Shown here piece after piece: positions 27,030-35,894 of a DNA stretch of 36,126 nucleotides. The stretch's first letter is position 1, and every line of letters begins with the position of its first letter. The position numbers were made by a program, and so were the translations under genes. The stretch covers positions 493,115 through 529,240 of the forward strand of contig NZ_JH932301.1 in NCBI RefSeq assembly GCF_000301055.1, written 5' to 3'. The notes below the pieces were generated by a model. That model worked only from the letters and a program-made list of their open reading frames with translations. It was not told where the DNA came from and ran no database searches. This stretch comes from Falseniella ignava CCUG 37419 (lineage in GTDB: Bacteria; Bacillota; Bacilli; Lactobacillales; Aerococcaceae).

Positions 27030-27749
27030 ATGACGGATGCACGATTTGATCGGGTTAAATTATTACTAAAAGAGACAGGTTTGGAGAAGTTGCAAGCGGC
27101 CACAGTGATGGTCTTGGGGCTGGGAGGTGTCGGATCGAACTGTGCTGAGGCGCTCGTTCGTGGCGGCATTGGTCGATTAATTTTAATTGATTGCGACGTG
27201 GTGGATATTACCAATATGAACCGACAAGCGGTTGCTTATACGGAGACCATCGGGCGGGCAAAAGCGGATGTGATGGCAGAAATCGTTCATGCGATTAATC
27301 CAGCTTGCCAAGTTGAGGCCGAAGTCTTAGAATTGCATCCTGATACGATTGCTCAAGACTTAGCGCACTTCACCCGACCAGACTATGTTATCGACTGCAT
27401 CGATTCGGTACGCGCTAAAGCGGCTGTGGCTGCTTGGTGCCAGGAGGAATCTTTGCCACTGGTTGCTGCTATGGGTGCGGCGAATAAATTCGATCCTGAG
27501 CAACTGACCTTTAGCGATATTCGTAAAACGAGTTATTGCCCATTAGCGAAAGTCATGCGGCGGGAGTATCGTAAAGTCGGCGTTGAACATGTGGAAGTCA
27601 TCTATTCGACCGAACCAGCCTTCAAGTTCGAGAGCGAAGCGGGAGCGGATCGTTCGACCCGACTTGGTACCGTCTCGTATATGCCACCGATTATGGGACA
27701 AATGCTCGCAGGTAAAGTGATTCGGCGACTTTCAGGATTAGAACCGTAG
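27030..27749 (+). CDS. tcdA: tRNA threonylcarbamoyladenosine dehydratase (TcdA)
   Basis: ATP-dependent E1-like enzyme that cyclises t6A37 of ANN-decoding tRNAs to ct6A. The 239-aa product has the nucleotide loop GLGGVGSNCAEALVRGGIG, DCDVVDITNMNRQAV, DYVIDCIDSV and MGAANKFDP, and the family's conserved end RLGTVSYMPPIMGQMLAG. It follows the ABC-F gene by 54 bp and is followed by a TatD-family gene, so the three may be co-transcribed. A decayed paralogue of the tcdA-tatD pair lies at 14027-15314; this copy is complete and should carry the function. Confidence 0.92.
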   Translation: MTDARFDRVKLLLKETGLEKLQAATVMVLGLGGVGSNCAEALVRGGIGRLILIDCDVVDITNMNRQAVAYTETIGRAKADVMAEIVHAINPACQVEAEVLELHPDTIAQDLAHFTRPDYVIDCIDSVRAKAAVAAWCQEESLPLVAAMGAANKFDPEQLTFSDIRKTSYCPLAKVMRREYRKVGVEHVEVIYSTEPAFKFESEAGADRSTRLGTVSYMPPIMGQMLAGKVIRRLSGLEP

Positions 27750-27771
27750 CCATTCGAAAAGGGGTGCAAGC

Positions 27772-28593
27772 ATGTTAATCGATACCCATTATCATTTTGA
27801 TTTTATCGAAGATCCAGCTGTTCAAAGTGAATTCGTTGAACGACTGGCGGCTTTGGATATTCAATTAGTAGCGCAGACTGTATTGCCGAGCCAATTCGAG
27901 CGTGTCTACCAGTTGGCACAAGTGTACGCGCAATCTGGCTGGACTTTGCGCCCGGCGTTGGGTTGGCACCCTTGGTGGATTGAATCACGTGATCAATTTG
28001 AAGAGGAGCTTTCCATCTTTCAAGCCATGTTGTCAAAGACGCGTTCAATTGGAGAGATTGGACTCGACAACGCGAGACAAGAGATCGACGAAGCGGGGCG
28101 ACAATTGCAACGCGAAGTATTCGAGCGAATACTCGACATGATTGTCGAACAAGCGTCATTAGAGGATGGGGAATCCGGTCCTTATACGCTCTCGATTCAT
28201 GCCGTCCGTTCGCAAGACGATGTGATTGATTTAATCGAACGTACTGGAGTTTATCAAGCGAATACGGCGGTGATTCTTCATCGCTTTAACGGAACGAGTG
28301 ACCAGCTGATGCGTCATATTAAGCAAGGGGGGTATCTATCTGTCCACCCTGACATGCTTCAAACGAAAAAAGGTCGCGCGTACGTCCAACAAGTCCCAGC
28401 AGAGCGGTTGTTGTTAGAGACAGATTTGCCGGAAGCGGCATTTGATGAAGCTACGCAAGGGATGGCAGAGGAGTTGGCTGCTGAAGTTGAACAAGCTCTT
28501 ACAGAGACATTGACTCAGTTAAGCGAATTGCGAGGTGAAGCGATGCAGCCGATTATTGAGGCAACCCAACGAAAATTATATGGGCAACGATGA
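27772..28593 (+). CDS. TatD-family metal-dependent hydrolase
   Basis: A 273-aa barrel of the TatD group, known as metal-dependent nucleases. Visible motifs: the metal-binding DTHYHFDF at the N-terminus, ALGWHPWWIE, SIGEIGLDNAR, LSIHAVRSQDDV (metal His), VILHRFNGTSDQ and LLLETDLPEA (metal Asp). It diverges from housekeeping TatD in spacing and in having HYHFDF rather than the common HCHLD. It starts behind AAGGGG 22 bp after tcdA. The substrate is unknown; linkage to tcdA in both copies suggests a shared role or just shared transcription. Confidence 0.88.
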   Translation: MLIDTHYHFDFIEDPAVQSEFVERLAALDIQLVAQTVLPSQFERVYQLAQVYAQSGWTLRPALGWHPWWIESRDQFEEELSIFQAMLSKTRSIGEIGLDNARQEIDEAGRQLQREVFERILDMIVEQASLEDGESGPYTLSIHAVRSQDDVIDLIERTGVYQANTAVILHRFNGTSDQLMRHIKQGGYLSVHPDMLQTKKGRAYVQQVPAERLLLETDLPEAAFDEATQGMAEELAAEVEQALTETLTQLSELRGEAMQPIIEATQRKLYGQR

Positions 28594-28604
28594 ATTCAAA
28601 CGTT

Positions 28605-28637
28605 AAAACGGCGGACTTCAATCAGTCTGCCGTTTTT
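28605..28637. terminator. Bidirectional terminator between convergent genes
   Basis: AAAACGGCGGACT (28605-28617) pairs with AGTCTGCCGTTTT (28624-28636) with one mismatch, flanked by A and T runs. Confidence 0.88.
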
Positions 28638-28670
28638 ATTTGTTAGCGTGAATGTGTTGTTGTAAAAATT

Positions 28671-29402
28671 TTATGCCAAAATACCACCATCGGCAATAAA
28701 CTCAGAGCCCGTAGAGTAGCTCGACTCATCAGACGCTAAGAATAGGACTAAGTTAGAAATTTCTTCAGGTTCAGCCATCCGTTTCAATGGCACAAAGTTG
28801 ACCATCGCTTGAATTTGGTCGAAGGCTTCACTGTGTTGGACCATCGGTGTATTGATAATCCCTGGATGGACGGAGTTCACCCGGATATGGTATTGCGCCA
28901 GTTCTTTGGCAGCGGCTTTACTCATCCCGCGAACCGCAAATTTCGTATCGGTATAACCAATTGCGCCTCCGTTCATACCATTAATTGAGGAAATATTAAC
29001 AATCGATCCCGCTCCAGCTTCCTTCATCGAAGGGATGACATAGTGCATACCAAGGAATACAGAGACTTGGTTAATATTCACAATACGTAGATAATCTTCG
29101 AGCGAGGAATGTTCTGCCGATAGCACAGTTGACACTCCCGCATTGTTGACGAGCACGTTAATTGGGCCAAAAGCAGCTTCAGTTTCTTTGACGACGTGTT
29201 GCCAATCTTCTTCGCTCGCGACATCATGTTTGATAAAGATTGCATTTTCACCGAGTTCTTCAGCTAATTGTTGACCTTTTGCTTCATCAATATCGGTGAT
29301 GGCAACTTTAGCACCTTCTTGAATAAATAATCGTGAATGAGATTCACCCATCCCATTCGCGCCACCTGTAATAATTGCCACTTTACCTTCTAATCTTGCC
29401 AT
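28671..29402 (-). CDS. Short-chain dehydrogenase/reductase
   Basis: A 243-aa NAD(P)-dependent oxidoreductase of the classical SDR family. Cofactor loop TGGANGMGES (about 12-21); Asp at the end of strand 2 (AITDID) favours NAD(H). NNAG, the catalytic Ser region VNISSINGMNG and YTDTK (Tyr and Lys of the active site, with unusual Thr-Asp-Thr in place of xAS) are present, as is the NTPM loop. Resembles 3-alpha/20-beta-hydroxysteroid or cyclopentanol dehydrogenase-like SDRs, but substrate cannot be assigned. It starts at ATG behind AAGGGGG and stands alone between two terminator-like regions. Confidence 0.9.
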   Translation of the reverse strand: MARLEGKVAIITGGANGMGESHSRLFIQEGAKVAITDIDEAKGQQLAEELGENAIFIKHDVASEEDWQHVVKETEAAFGPINVLVNNAGVSTVLSAEHSSLEDYLRIVNINQVSVFLGMHYVIPSMKEAGAGSIVNISSINGMNGGAIGYTDTKFAVRGMSKAAAKELAQYHIRVNSVHPGIINTPMVQHSEAFDQIQAMVNFVPLKRMAEPEEISNLVLFLASDESSYSTGSEFIADGGILA

Positions 29403-29500
29403 ACGAACAAACCCCCTTATAATATTTTGTATCTATATTGTACGTATCTCTAGTTATTTTGTAAAGGTTTTCTACTTTGAGATTTAATAAGGAGCTCGTC

Positions 29501-30502
29501 TTAAACGAGCCCCATCAGCCATTCGACACTGATCGCCACAATAATTACGAGAATTGAGACGATCAAGCCATGCAACATCGGTGCATGGCCGACTTCTTTC
29601 ATTTCTTTGAGACTCGTATTAAGCCCGATCGCTCCAAGTGCTGTAACCATCAGGAACTTACTGAGCCATTTTAAGTTTTCTGCCAAATGAACTGGAATCC
29701 AGCCGACGGTACGTGCCGCCGACATTAATAAGAAAAAGACAATGAACAGTGGGAAAATCTTGGTGAGATTGAGTTGAACGCGATGCTCGCTATGATGCTC
29801 ACGTTGTTTCATACGGTGATGAATTAATGCAAAGATGATCACGGTTGGAATGATGACCAATGTTCGGGTTAACTTCACCATCGTTGCGAAATCGCCAGCC
29901 GCCTCACTGTAGGCGTAACCCGCCGCTACAACCGATGCGGTATCATTGACCGCCGTTCCCGTCCATAACCCATACGCCACATCGGATAAGTGCAGAGCCC
30001 GTCCCATGATTGGGAATAAAATAATCATAAACATATCGAAGATAAAGGTCGCACTCATCGCAAAAGCCACATCGATTGGTTTCGCCTCAATAACGGGGGC
30101 AATTGCTGCAATAGCAGATCCGCCACAAATGCCGGTTCCGGCCGAGATTAAGTTGGATAGTTTCCAATCGAGTCCTAGTGCTTTACCAATCAAGTAACCT
30201 CCACCAAAACAAGTGAGTAATGTAAAGAACATGACGAAGATTGAGAGTTGGCCAACATGGAAGATAGTATGAATATCTAAAGAAGCCCCAAGTAAAATAA
30301 TTGCTAATTTTAGAACTCGTTTCGAAGCGAACGTCACGCCTGGCTCGATCAAATCATTTTTCGGACGAAAATAATGGATCAACATCCCTAGAAAGAGGGC
30401 GATTACTGAAGCAGAAATAAATGGAATGGGTAATAGTCCCTCAATAAATCGCGCCATCACTGCAATGAGCGCTGCTAATAATAAACCTGGTAAATATAAC
30501 AC
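29501..30502 (-). CDS. YeiH/UPF0324-family membrane protein (putative sulfate exporter)
   Basis: A roughly 333-aa integral membrane protein with about ten helices. Family motifs: ALFLGMLIHY, KLAIILLGASLD, SAGTGICGGSAIAAIAPVI and GTAVNDTASVVAAGYAYS. Related proteins have been linked to export of sulfite or sulfate, with thin evidence. I prefer the GTG at 30502, seven bases after AAAGGAGG; the TTG at 30508 lies one base from that site. No sulfur-metabolism gene is next to it. Confidence 0.85.
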   Translation of the reverse strand: MLYLPGLLLAALIAVMARFIEGLLPIPFISASVIALFLGMLIHYFRPKNDLIEPGVTFASKRVLKLAIILLGASLDIHTIFHVGQLSIFVMFFTLLTCFGGGYLIGKALGLDWKLSNLISAGTGICGGSAIAAIAPVIEAKPIDVAFAMSATFIFDMFMIILFPIMGRALHLSDVAYGLWTGTAVNDTASVVAAGYAYSEAAGDFATMVKLTRTLVIIPTVIIFALIHHRMKQREHHSEHRVQLNLTKIFPLFIVFFLLMSAARTVGWIPVHLAENLKWLSKFLMVTALGAIGLNTSLKEMKEVGHAPMLHGLIVSILVIIVAISVEWLMGLV

Positions 30503-30585
30503 AATCAAACCTCCTTTAAGTCAGTCATACTGTACCATAGCGGGGTGTTTTTTAGAAGAGCATTCGTATTCGGAATGGTTTGAAT

Positions 30586-30614
30586 TTAAAGAATTAGGCT
30601 GAATAGGCTATAAT
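30586..30614 (+). promoter_or_regulatory. Promoter for the gene at 30644
   Basis: TTAAAG (30586-30591), 17-bp spacer, TATAAT (30609-30614). Good -10, moderate -35. Confidence 0.5.
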
Positions 30615-30643
30615 AATAAGGAACCAGATAAAGGAGAAGATCG

Positions 30644-31984
30644 ATGAAAAAGAAACGACGATTTATTGGACGGACTGAGCTGATCATTGAGTTATTCATT
30701 ATTATCAGCTTGTTGACGGTGATCTACCTATTAGATCGCTGGAATGCGGAAGAATTATTGAAAATCTTTACGGATGGTACGTTTGTTGCTGCGGCCTTAT
30801 CAGTTCCGATTACGCTGAGTGGGTATATTCGCAATAAAGAGCGCGAGGACCTTGAAGAGGATCAGCAATCACGCCGTGAAAATGAATTGAAGCAACAAGA
30901 GTTCTACAACGACACCTTAGATAAATTAGAAGAACTCTATGTTGAAACGGATGACGAGAATTACCATGATAATGAAGAATTATTTTTTAGTATCAAATTT
31001 TTAAAGTTACATAATGTATTGAGCGATGGACAAGTGATTCAAGATAATCCAAATTTGGTAGACAAGTTCTATCATGCGATTAAGTTGACCTATATTCGTT
31101 TTATTACGTATGGGTTGGATGAGTTATTGGAAGAAGAAGTAGCCTGCGAGACTGCGACAGGGGATTGTAGTGACCGCTTAGAAGATTTATTTGATATCCA
31201 TCAAGCCCTAGAACGGATCGAGCGGCGTATCGAGCAAAGTGATCAAGAGTTTAAAGATTTGTTTGAGGCAGAAGAAATAGGCAAATTTATTCGCCGCCGC
31301 TTTCCAAATGTTTCGTGGAAAGAAGTGCTTGACCAGGAACGCATTAATGAAGCGGGTGCAGTTACAACGTATTTTTATAAACCAGCAATGCAAAATATTA
31401 CGATTCCAGCGAAGTTGGAGGAGCATTATGTCTTCTCACCGAATATCGAGCAGTTGGATCGTTCAGTTCGAGAAGAATTAAGTATGATTGATAATATTTA
31501 TCCAAGTATTGTTTTAGAGCCGGAGGAGATTCCAGTTCAAGTCGAACGTCTACCACAATCGATTGTTCAGTCAGTGGCGGAAAGAGAATCGGAGTATGAC
31601 ACCCGTAATGAGCTGTACCATCATGTCAAATCGTTCTATCCCGATGCTTATGATCAAGTCCGAGTCTCGGTGACGCATTCTCCAGACCACGAATTGGTGG
31701 CTTGGTTTACGCTTAGAGAAGAAGATTGGGATGCAAGTGTCGCTGAGGGAATTGATACCTACCATTTCATTATTATGGATGATGATGACTTGACAAACTC
31801 TGCAATCATTAGCTTTGAAAGTGAAGCATTCCGAACTCTGTTATTAGAGAAGCTGAATGATCCAGCAGGTTATGTAAATGATAAGTATCAGCTTCACTTT
31901 ACGGTAGATAGTGACTTGAAGTTGCATGATCACTCTTTCGAAGAGCCACGTGTTGTTTTTGTGGATCGTGAAGAGCTAAATTAA
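30644..31984 (+). CDS. Membrane-anchored protein of unknown function
   Basis: I do not recognise this 446-aa protein. Residues 1-8 are basic, two helices lie at about 13-30 and 42-60, and a charged likely coiled coil (residues 63-100, RNKEREDLEEDQQSRRENEL) follows. The rest is a soluble acidic domain with no catalytic motif I can name. A topology with both ends inside the cell is likely. It starts behind AAAGGAG with its own promoter and ends in a terminator, so it is a single-gene unit between YeiH and PrsW. Confidence 0.7.
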   Translation: MKKKRRFIGRTELIIELFIIISLLTVIYLLDRWNAEELLKIFTDGTFVAAALSVPITLSGYIRNKEREDLEEDQQSRRENELKQQEFYNDTLDKLEELYVETDDENYHDNEELFFSIKFLKLHNVLSDGQVIQDNPNLVDKFYHAIKLTYIRFITYGLDELLEEEVACETATGDCSDRLEDLFDIHQALERIERRIEQSDQEFKDLFEAEEIGKFIRRRFPNVSWKEVLDQERINEAGAVTTYFYKPAMQNITIPAKLEEHYVFSPNIEQLDRSVREELSMIDNIYPSIVLEPEEIPVQVERLPQSIVQSVAERESEYDTRNELYHHVKSFYPDAYDQVRVSVTHSPDHELVAWFTLREEDWDASVAEGIDTYHFIIMDDDDLTNSAIISFESEAFRTLLLEKLNDPAGYVNDKYQLHFTVDSDLKLHDHSFEEPRVVFVDREELN

Positions 31985-32006
31985 AATTAGGCGTTGAATT
32001 TATGTG

Positions 32007-32040
32007 AAGAGCGGGTGAATTTTTTCATCGGCTCTTTTAT
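32007..32040 (+). terminator. Intrinsic terminator
   Basis: AAGAGC (32007-32012) pairs with GCTCTT (32031-32036), with GTGAA/TTCAT inside, followed by T-rich sequence. Confidence 0.75.
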
Positions 32041-32099
32041 TTTCTAGTGGGTGTGCGTATAATAGCTCCATACAGATTGAAATAGGAGTCGGATGACGA

Positions 32100-32960
32100 A
32101 TGAAAAGAAAAGTAATTATTTTTGGATTATTAGTTTTAATGTCGATTGGTTTGGAATACGAAATGGAAAATTTGTATTTCGGAGAAGTGACCTTGTTAGA
32201 GTTAGGCGAGTATTTGAGTGGGCTCGGGGTAGTTGTGATTTATTGTATTCCACTCGGTTTATTGATACGACGGCTCTGGCGGCAAGTTGGGTTGAGCTTT
32301 GAAGCTGGGGTCATCGCGATCATGGTCGGCTGCTTTGTCTCAGGTTGGTTGGCTGGTGAAGCGAATACTTATATTGAGTCGCTCTGGTACTTAGCACTTC
32401 CTAATGCAGAAAGGTTGATTGACTGGAATGATGCGCTAGCCGCACCGTTTGTTGAAGAAATCTTAAAATGCGCTTGTGCCTTGTTAGTAATGTACTTGAT
32501 CGGCGAGCGCCGTCTTAGCGCTGCGTTTGTAATTGGGATGGTAATTGGCTTTGGCTTCCAGTTGATTGAAGATTTAAATTATGTCTTGCAAGCGGAGACC
32601 ATTACCTTCGAAATGGCGGCTTACCGCGCAGCCGGGGCATTGTCATCGCACTGGATGATGACCGGCGTGACGACCGCTGGGGTCTGGGGACTGTGGTTAT
32701 GGTACCGCGAGAAGGTGGAGAGCTTGCCGCTAGGTTGGCTCTGGGTTAGTGCGTTGATGCCGATGGGCTTGCACTTTATTTGGAACAGTCCGCTCGGTTA
32801 CCTCTGGGTTACGAGCTTAGTAAGTGCCGCAATTATCTACTTATGGGGGCGGTTGTACTTGACTTGGTTTGGAAGAACAGGACTGTGTACTGGTAAAGAG
32901 GGCGTAGTGTCGGATGAAGTTAAGAGAAAGGGTGAGGATGGATGTCAACTGTACAACTAA
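32100..32960 (+). CDS. PrsW-family intramembrane metalloprotease
   Basis: A 286-aa multi-helix membrane protein. The PrsW family signature is clear: FVEEILKCACALL (the EExxK motif, about 120), GFGFQLIEDLNYVL (about 155-168), SSHWMMTGVTTAG and MGLHFIWNSP, which together supply the conserved Glu, Asp and His residues. PrsW cuts anti-sigma factors in Bacillus; the substrate here is unknown. The AGGAG at 32084 lies 11 bases from the ATG at 32100 and only 4 from an out-of-frame ATG at 32093. The GNAT gene begins inside its last codons, so the two are coupled. The final 25 residues are charged and hydrophilic. Confidence 0.88.
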   Translation: MKRKVIIFGLLVLMSIGLEYEMENLYFGEVTLLELGEYLSGLGVVVIYCIPLGLLIRRLWRQVGLSFEAGVIAIMVGCFVSGWLAGEANTYIESLWYLALPNAERLIDWNDALAAPFVEEILKCACALLVMYLIGERRLSAAFVIGMVIGFGFQLIEDLNYVLQAETITFEMAAYRAAGALSSHWMMTGVTTAGVWGLWLWYREKVESLPLGWLWVSALMPMGLHFIWNSPLGYLWVTSLVSAAIIYLWGRLYLTWFGRTGLCTGKEGVVSDEVKRKGEDGCQLYN

Positions 32961-33481
32961 TTAAGATTCAGCCAGCAGACTTGCCTCATCTTTGGCAAAT
33001 TGGCTTTTCGCAAGAAGCGCCTGCATGGACTCGGTTCAACGCACCTTATTTTAATGACTACAGTGCTTTTGAGAGTGCGGAGGCATTTGTCGGCTCATCA
33101 GTAGCAGAATTTTTGCTAGCTAATCGGGTGCGCGGCATTGAAGTCGATGGCCAGCTGATCGGGATGGTCTCCTACTACTGGGAAAATGAAGCCACCCAGT
33201 GGCTCAACATTGGAATCATTATTTACGATGAGAACTACTGGTCACAAGGCATCGGCACTCGCGCCATGCAACAGTGGCTAGATATTATTTTTGACTTGTA
33301 TCCAGAGTTGGAACATATTGGCCTAGTGACTTGGAGCGGTAATCCTGGCATGATGCACTCTGCGACCAAGCTGGGTATGCAACAAGAAGCGCGCATCCGT
33401 AAAGTCCGCTACTACCAAGGTGTCTATTACGACAGCCTGATGTACGGCATCTTGCGTGATGAGTGGGAAAAGTTAAAATAA
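32942..33481 (+). CDS. GNAT-family N-acetyltransferase (RimJ/RimL type)
   Basis: A 179-aa acyl-CoA-dependent acetyltransferase. The central strand IGIIIYDENYWSQGIGTRAM carries the Q-x-x-G-x-G/A acetyl-CoA loop, and LVTWSGNPGMMHSATKLGMQ with EARIRKVRYYQGVYYDSLMYG is the usual RimJ/RimL C-terminal half. It overlaps prsW by 19 bp with a GTGAGGATGG site and is followed by a strong terminator. The acceptor may be a protein N-terminus or a small amine; sequence does not tell. Confidence 0.9.
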   Translation: MSTVQLIKIQPADLPHLWQIGFSQEAPAWTRFNAPYFNDYSAFESAEAFVGSSVAEFLLANRVRGIEVDGQLIGMVSYYWENEATQWLNIGIIIYDENYWSQGIGTRAMQQWLDIIFDLYPELEHIGLVTWSGNPGMMHSATKLGMQQEARIRKVRYYQGVYYDSLMYGILRDEWEKLK

Positions 33482-33525
33482 AAACTCGCCTTGAAAACTT
33501 CGCTTGAAGCTTTCAAGGCGTTTTG
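33481..33525. terminator. Bidirectional terminator between convergent genes
   Basis: CGCCTTGAAA (33487-33496) pairs with TTTCAAGGCG (33511-33520), flanked by AAAA and TTTT, with a small inner TTC/GAA stem. Confidence 0.88.
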
Positions 33526-33548
33526 TATGGAGTGAGCATGAGTTGGGG

Positions 33549-34430
33549 TTAATCTAACTGGATAGAATAAGTTTGTGGAAGTTTGATACCAGCTTGATTA
33601 AAAGCATCGTAGATAGCATTGCGCATAATCATCTTATTTTTACCCATCTCATCATAAGCAGTGAAAAATTGAACATAAATATTAAATCCAATATTCGTTA
33701 GCTCGGCTCGCAGTGTTGGCTTGCCCCGCTCATCATGGCTATCTAACTTATTTAAGAAGTGCTCGACAGCTTCTGGGTCATATTTTTCAATCATACTTTC
33801 ATATTTCTCGTAAGCAGTCTTACCAGCGATTCGTAGAGCTTGATCGCGATCTGAATCTAACGTAATTGTAATCGAGATATCCACCATCACAAACGGATCG
33901 TTGAAGTTATAATTGAAAACTGGATGCTCAAAAATAAAACGATTCGGAATGCTAATATACCGCCCAGTGTGCGTCATGGCTGTTGTAAGGTCGCCCATTT
34001 CAGACAAGTTAAATTGTAAAAAGTCTATGTCAACCAACTCACCAATGACATGGTTAATTTCAATGACCTGCCCAATTGCGAATGGCTTGCGAATCATAAT
34101 ATAAAAGTAAGCCACAATATCTACAATTAAATCTTTAACGGCTAAGGCAAAGAATGCGAGAACCAGTGTCACCATAATACTAAACGCACGACCTTGTGAG
34201 AAATAGATTTTCAAGATCAGTATTATGTTGATCAGAATAAGTAACGTGCGAATGACTCGAATATAACGTGCTGTGCGTATCTCTTCATCCGTCCACTTGC
34301 GCACTAACCACTGCGTCAGTCGGCTAAGTAAGATGGATATTGCAATAATGATCACAACCAGCAATGTCTTCTTGAGTAGTAGCGCCGTATCTACCTCATC
34401 ACTTGAAATATAGACCATAAAATCCTTCAT
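33549..34430 (-). CDS. MscS-family mechanosensitive channel
   Basis: A 293-aa small-conductance channel that opens under membrane tension. Three N-terminal helices (about 15-110) run into the pore-lining and beta region AFFALAVKDLIVDIVAYFYI then RKPFAIGQVIEI, followed by ISIPNRFIFEHPVFNYN and the cytoplasmic alpha/beta domain. The usual Gly/Ala-rich pore helix is only partly conserved. I chose the ATG at 34430, ten bases from AAAGGAG; a TTG at 34439 is nearly on the site. The first tandem-repeat array begins about 50 bp upstream. Confidence 0.88.
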   Translation of the reverse strand: MKDFMVYISSDEVDTALLLKKTLLVVIIIAISILLSRLTQWLVRKWTDEEIRTARYIRVIRTLLILINIILILKIYFSQGRAFSIMVTLVLAFFALAVKDLIVDIVAYFYIMIRKPFAIGQVIEINHVIGELVDIDFLQFNLSEMGDLTTAMTHTGRYISIPNRFIFEHPVFNYNFNDPFVMVDISITITLDSDRDQALRIAGKTAYEKYESMIEKYDPEAVEHFLNKLDSHDERGKPTLRAELTNIGFNIYVQFFTAYDEMGKNKMIMRNAIYDAFNQAGIKLPQTYSIQLD

Positions 34431-34478
34431 ATAAATCAAACTCCTTTTATTCCATTAAACCAATCATACTTGACTCTG

Positions 34479-34890
34479 TTACGAATGTGAAGTCAAGCTA
34501 TGAAGCTTCATCTGCGAGCGGTTGAGATGAAGTTAATGGGGAAGGAACTTCATTTGAGTGGGGTTGAGTTGGAGTTGTTGCGTGTGGAACTCCATCTCAT
34601 CGGATTGAGTTGAACAAATTGTGTGCGTTTGTTCATCTTGATGGGTTGAGCTGAACAACTAGTGTAAGTTTGTTCAACTTGTCGGGTTGAGCTGAACAAC
34701 TAGTGTGCGTTTGTTCAACTTGTCGGATTGAGTTGAACAACTAACGTGCATTTGTTCATCTTGATGGGTTGAGTTGAACAACCAGTGTGCCTTTGTTCAT
34801 CTTGATGGGTTGAGCTGAACAACTAGTGTAAGTTTGTTCAACTTGTCGGATTGAGTTGAACAAATAGGCTGTACTTGTTCACCTATCATT
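34479..34890. repeat. Array 1: nine 41-bp tandem repeats with hairpin arms, plus one degenerate unit
   Basis: GTTGAG/ATTGAG starts units at 34521, 34563, 34604, 34645, 34686, 34727, 34768, 34809 and 34850, so the period is 41 bp (42 for the first). A weaker unit precedes at 34479. Each unit is: GTTGAG, left arm, 11-nt loop, right arm, tail near TCTTGATGG or CTTGTCGG. Arms pair in every unit but differ in sequence: ATGAAGTT/AACTTCAT in unit 1, TGGAGTT/AACTCCA in unit 2, TGAACAA/TTGTTCA in units 3 to 9. The units at 34645 and 34809 are identical. The last unit overlaps the stop codon of the NERD gene, so the array forms its 3' untranslated region. The period is not a multiple of three and no ORF runs through. 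Confidence 0.93.
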
Positions 34891-35802
34891 GATATGGGCA
34901 CGGTATAGTTTTAGTTGCTGCGGCAATTGATGACTATTTTCATATTGATATAATCCTTGCGCAAGTTTTCTGCAAAGATTCCTCGTATAAAAATGGAGTG
35001 TAGTTCTTCCAACTTGATGATTTGCAAGATACATCAAATCCTTCTTCTGAAAAGTCTGCTCCGGAAACAAAGTCGCACACTCAGCAATCAGGCGCTTAAC
35101 GGCGCTTGATTTTTCTTCTTGGCAGTTACAATTTTGACATGCGATGCATCGATTATGAATTCCGATTCGATAACTACCGCATTTTGGACAAAATATTCCC
35201 GGTGCAAGCTGATTCAAATCGAAAGGATATTGCGTGTGAGGTTGGTATGGTGACACGCAACGGTATTTATTGAGCGTCGACAAAATCCGATCAGCAGTGC
35301 GCGGTTCCATCGGCGGAAGTTGATAAATATGTTTCGGAATATCAATCATCATCAGCGTCATAATATCATTTTCAAGGTCAGCTAGTTTCATTTGACAATT
35401 TGGATGAATCAAAACGAGGTGCGGAATGACATCAATATCGATTCTCTCACGCCGCAACAGATTAGTCAGTCGTGAAGTCGCCATTCGGCACTGAGTGTAA
35501 GGATTGTTTGCAACGACATGGTCATTATATTTAAAAGTTACCCCATCAGATTCACATTGTGCATGATAATTCTTAATCTCATACACATTCAAACTGTTTT
35601 GCGTCAATATCATGACATCAATCTGCGTAAAAGTCCCGATATCAAAAGTATAATCCCAAATGAGGGATAATTTTTTCTGTGAAAATTGATCGGCTAGCTC
35701 GATAAAACGGCGCTCACCCTCATAGCCAGCAATCAGATTTTCGAGCTCCTTTTTGTACAGATGATGATTTCGAAAATGTAACGTAAGCAAATAGTTCAGC
35801 AT
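34879..35802 (-). CDS. NERD-domain protein with zinc ribbon
   Basis: A 307-aa protein. Residues about 25-140 form a nuclease-related (NERD) domain: YEGERRF, FTQIDVMILTQNSLNVYEIK and KNYHAQCE give the D-x-x-x and E-x-K residues of the PD-(D/E)XK-like core. Residues about 215-245 have a CPKCG...CIACQNCNC zinc-ribbon cluster, and a helical, possibly DNA-binding tail follows. The family is related to restriction-type nucleases, but its biological role is poorly known. It starts at ATG behind AAAGGAGG and lies between two tandem-repeat arrays; its stop codon is inside the last unit of array 1. Confidence 0.85.
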   Translation of the reverse strand: MLNYLLTLHFRNHHLYKKELENLIAGYEGERRFIELADQFSQKKLSLIWDYTFDIGTFTQIDVMILTQNSLNVYEIKNYHAQCESDGVTFKYNDHVVANNPYTQCRMATSRLTNLLRRERIDIDVIPHLVLIHPNCQMKLADLENDIMTLMMIDIPKHIYQLPPMEPRTADRILSTLNKYRCVSPYQPHTQYPFDLNQLAPGIFCPKCGSYRIGIHNRCIACQNCNCQEEKSSAVKRLIAECATLFPEQTFQKKDLMYLANHQVGRTTLHFYTRNLCRKLAQGLYQYENSHQLPQQLKLYRAHINDR

Positions 35803-35894
35803 TGAGAACCTCCTTTTTTATTTTTGGCTACCAATAGATACCCAAAAATTAAAGGATTTTGTACGAAAAAGGAGAATTAATAAAAATTTAAGAA

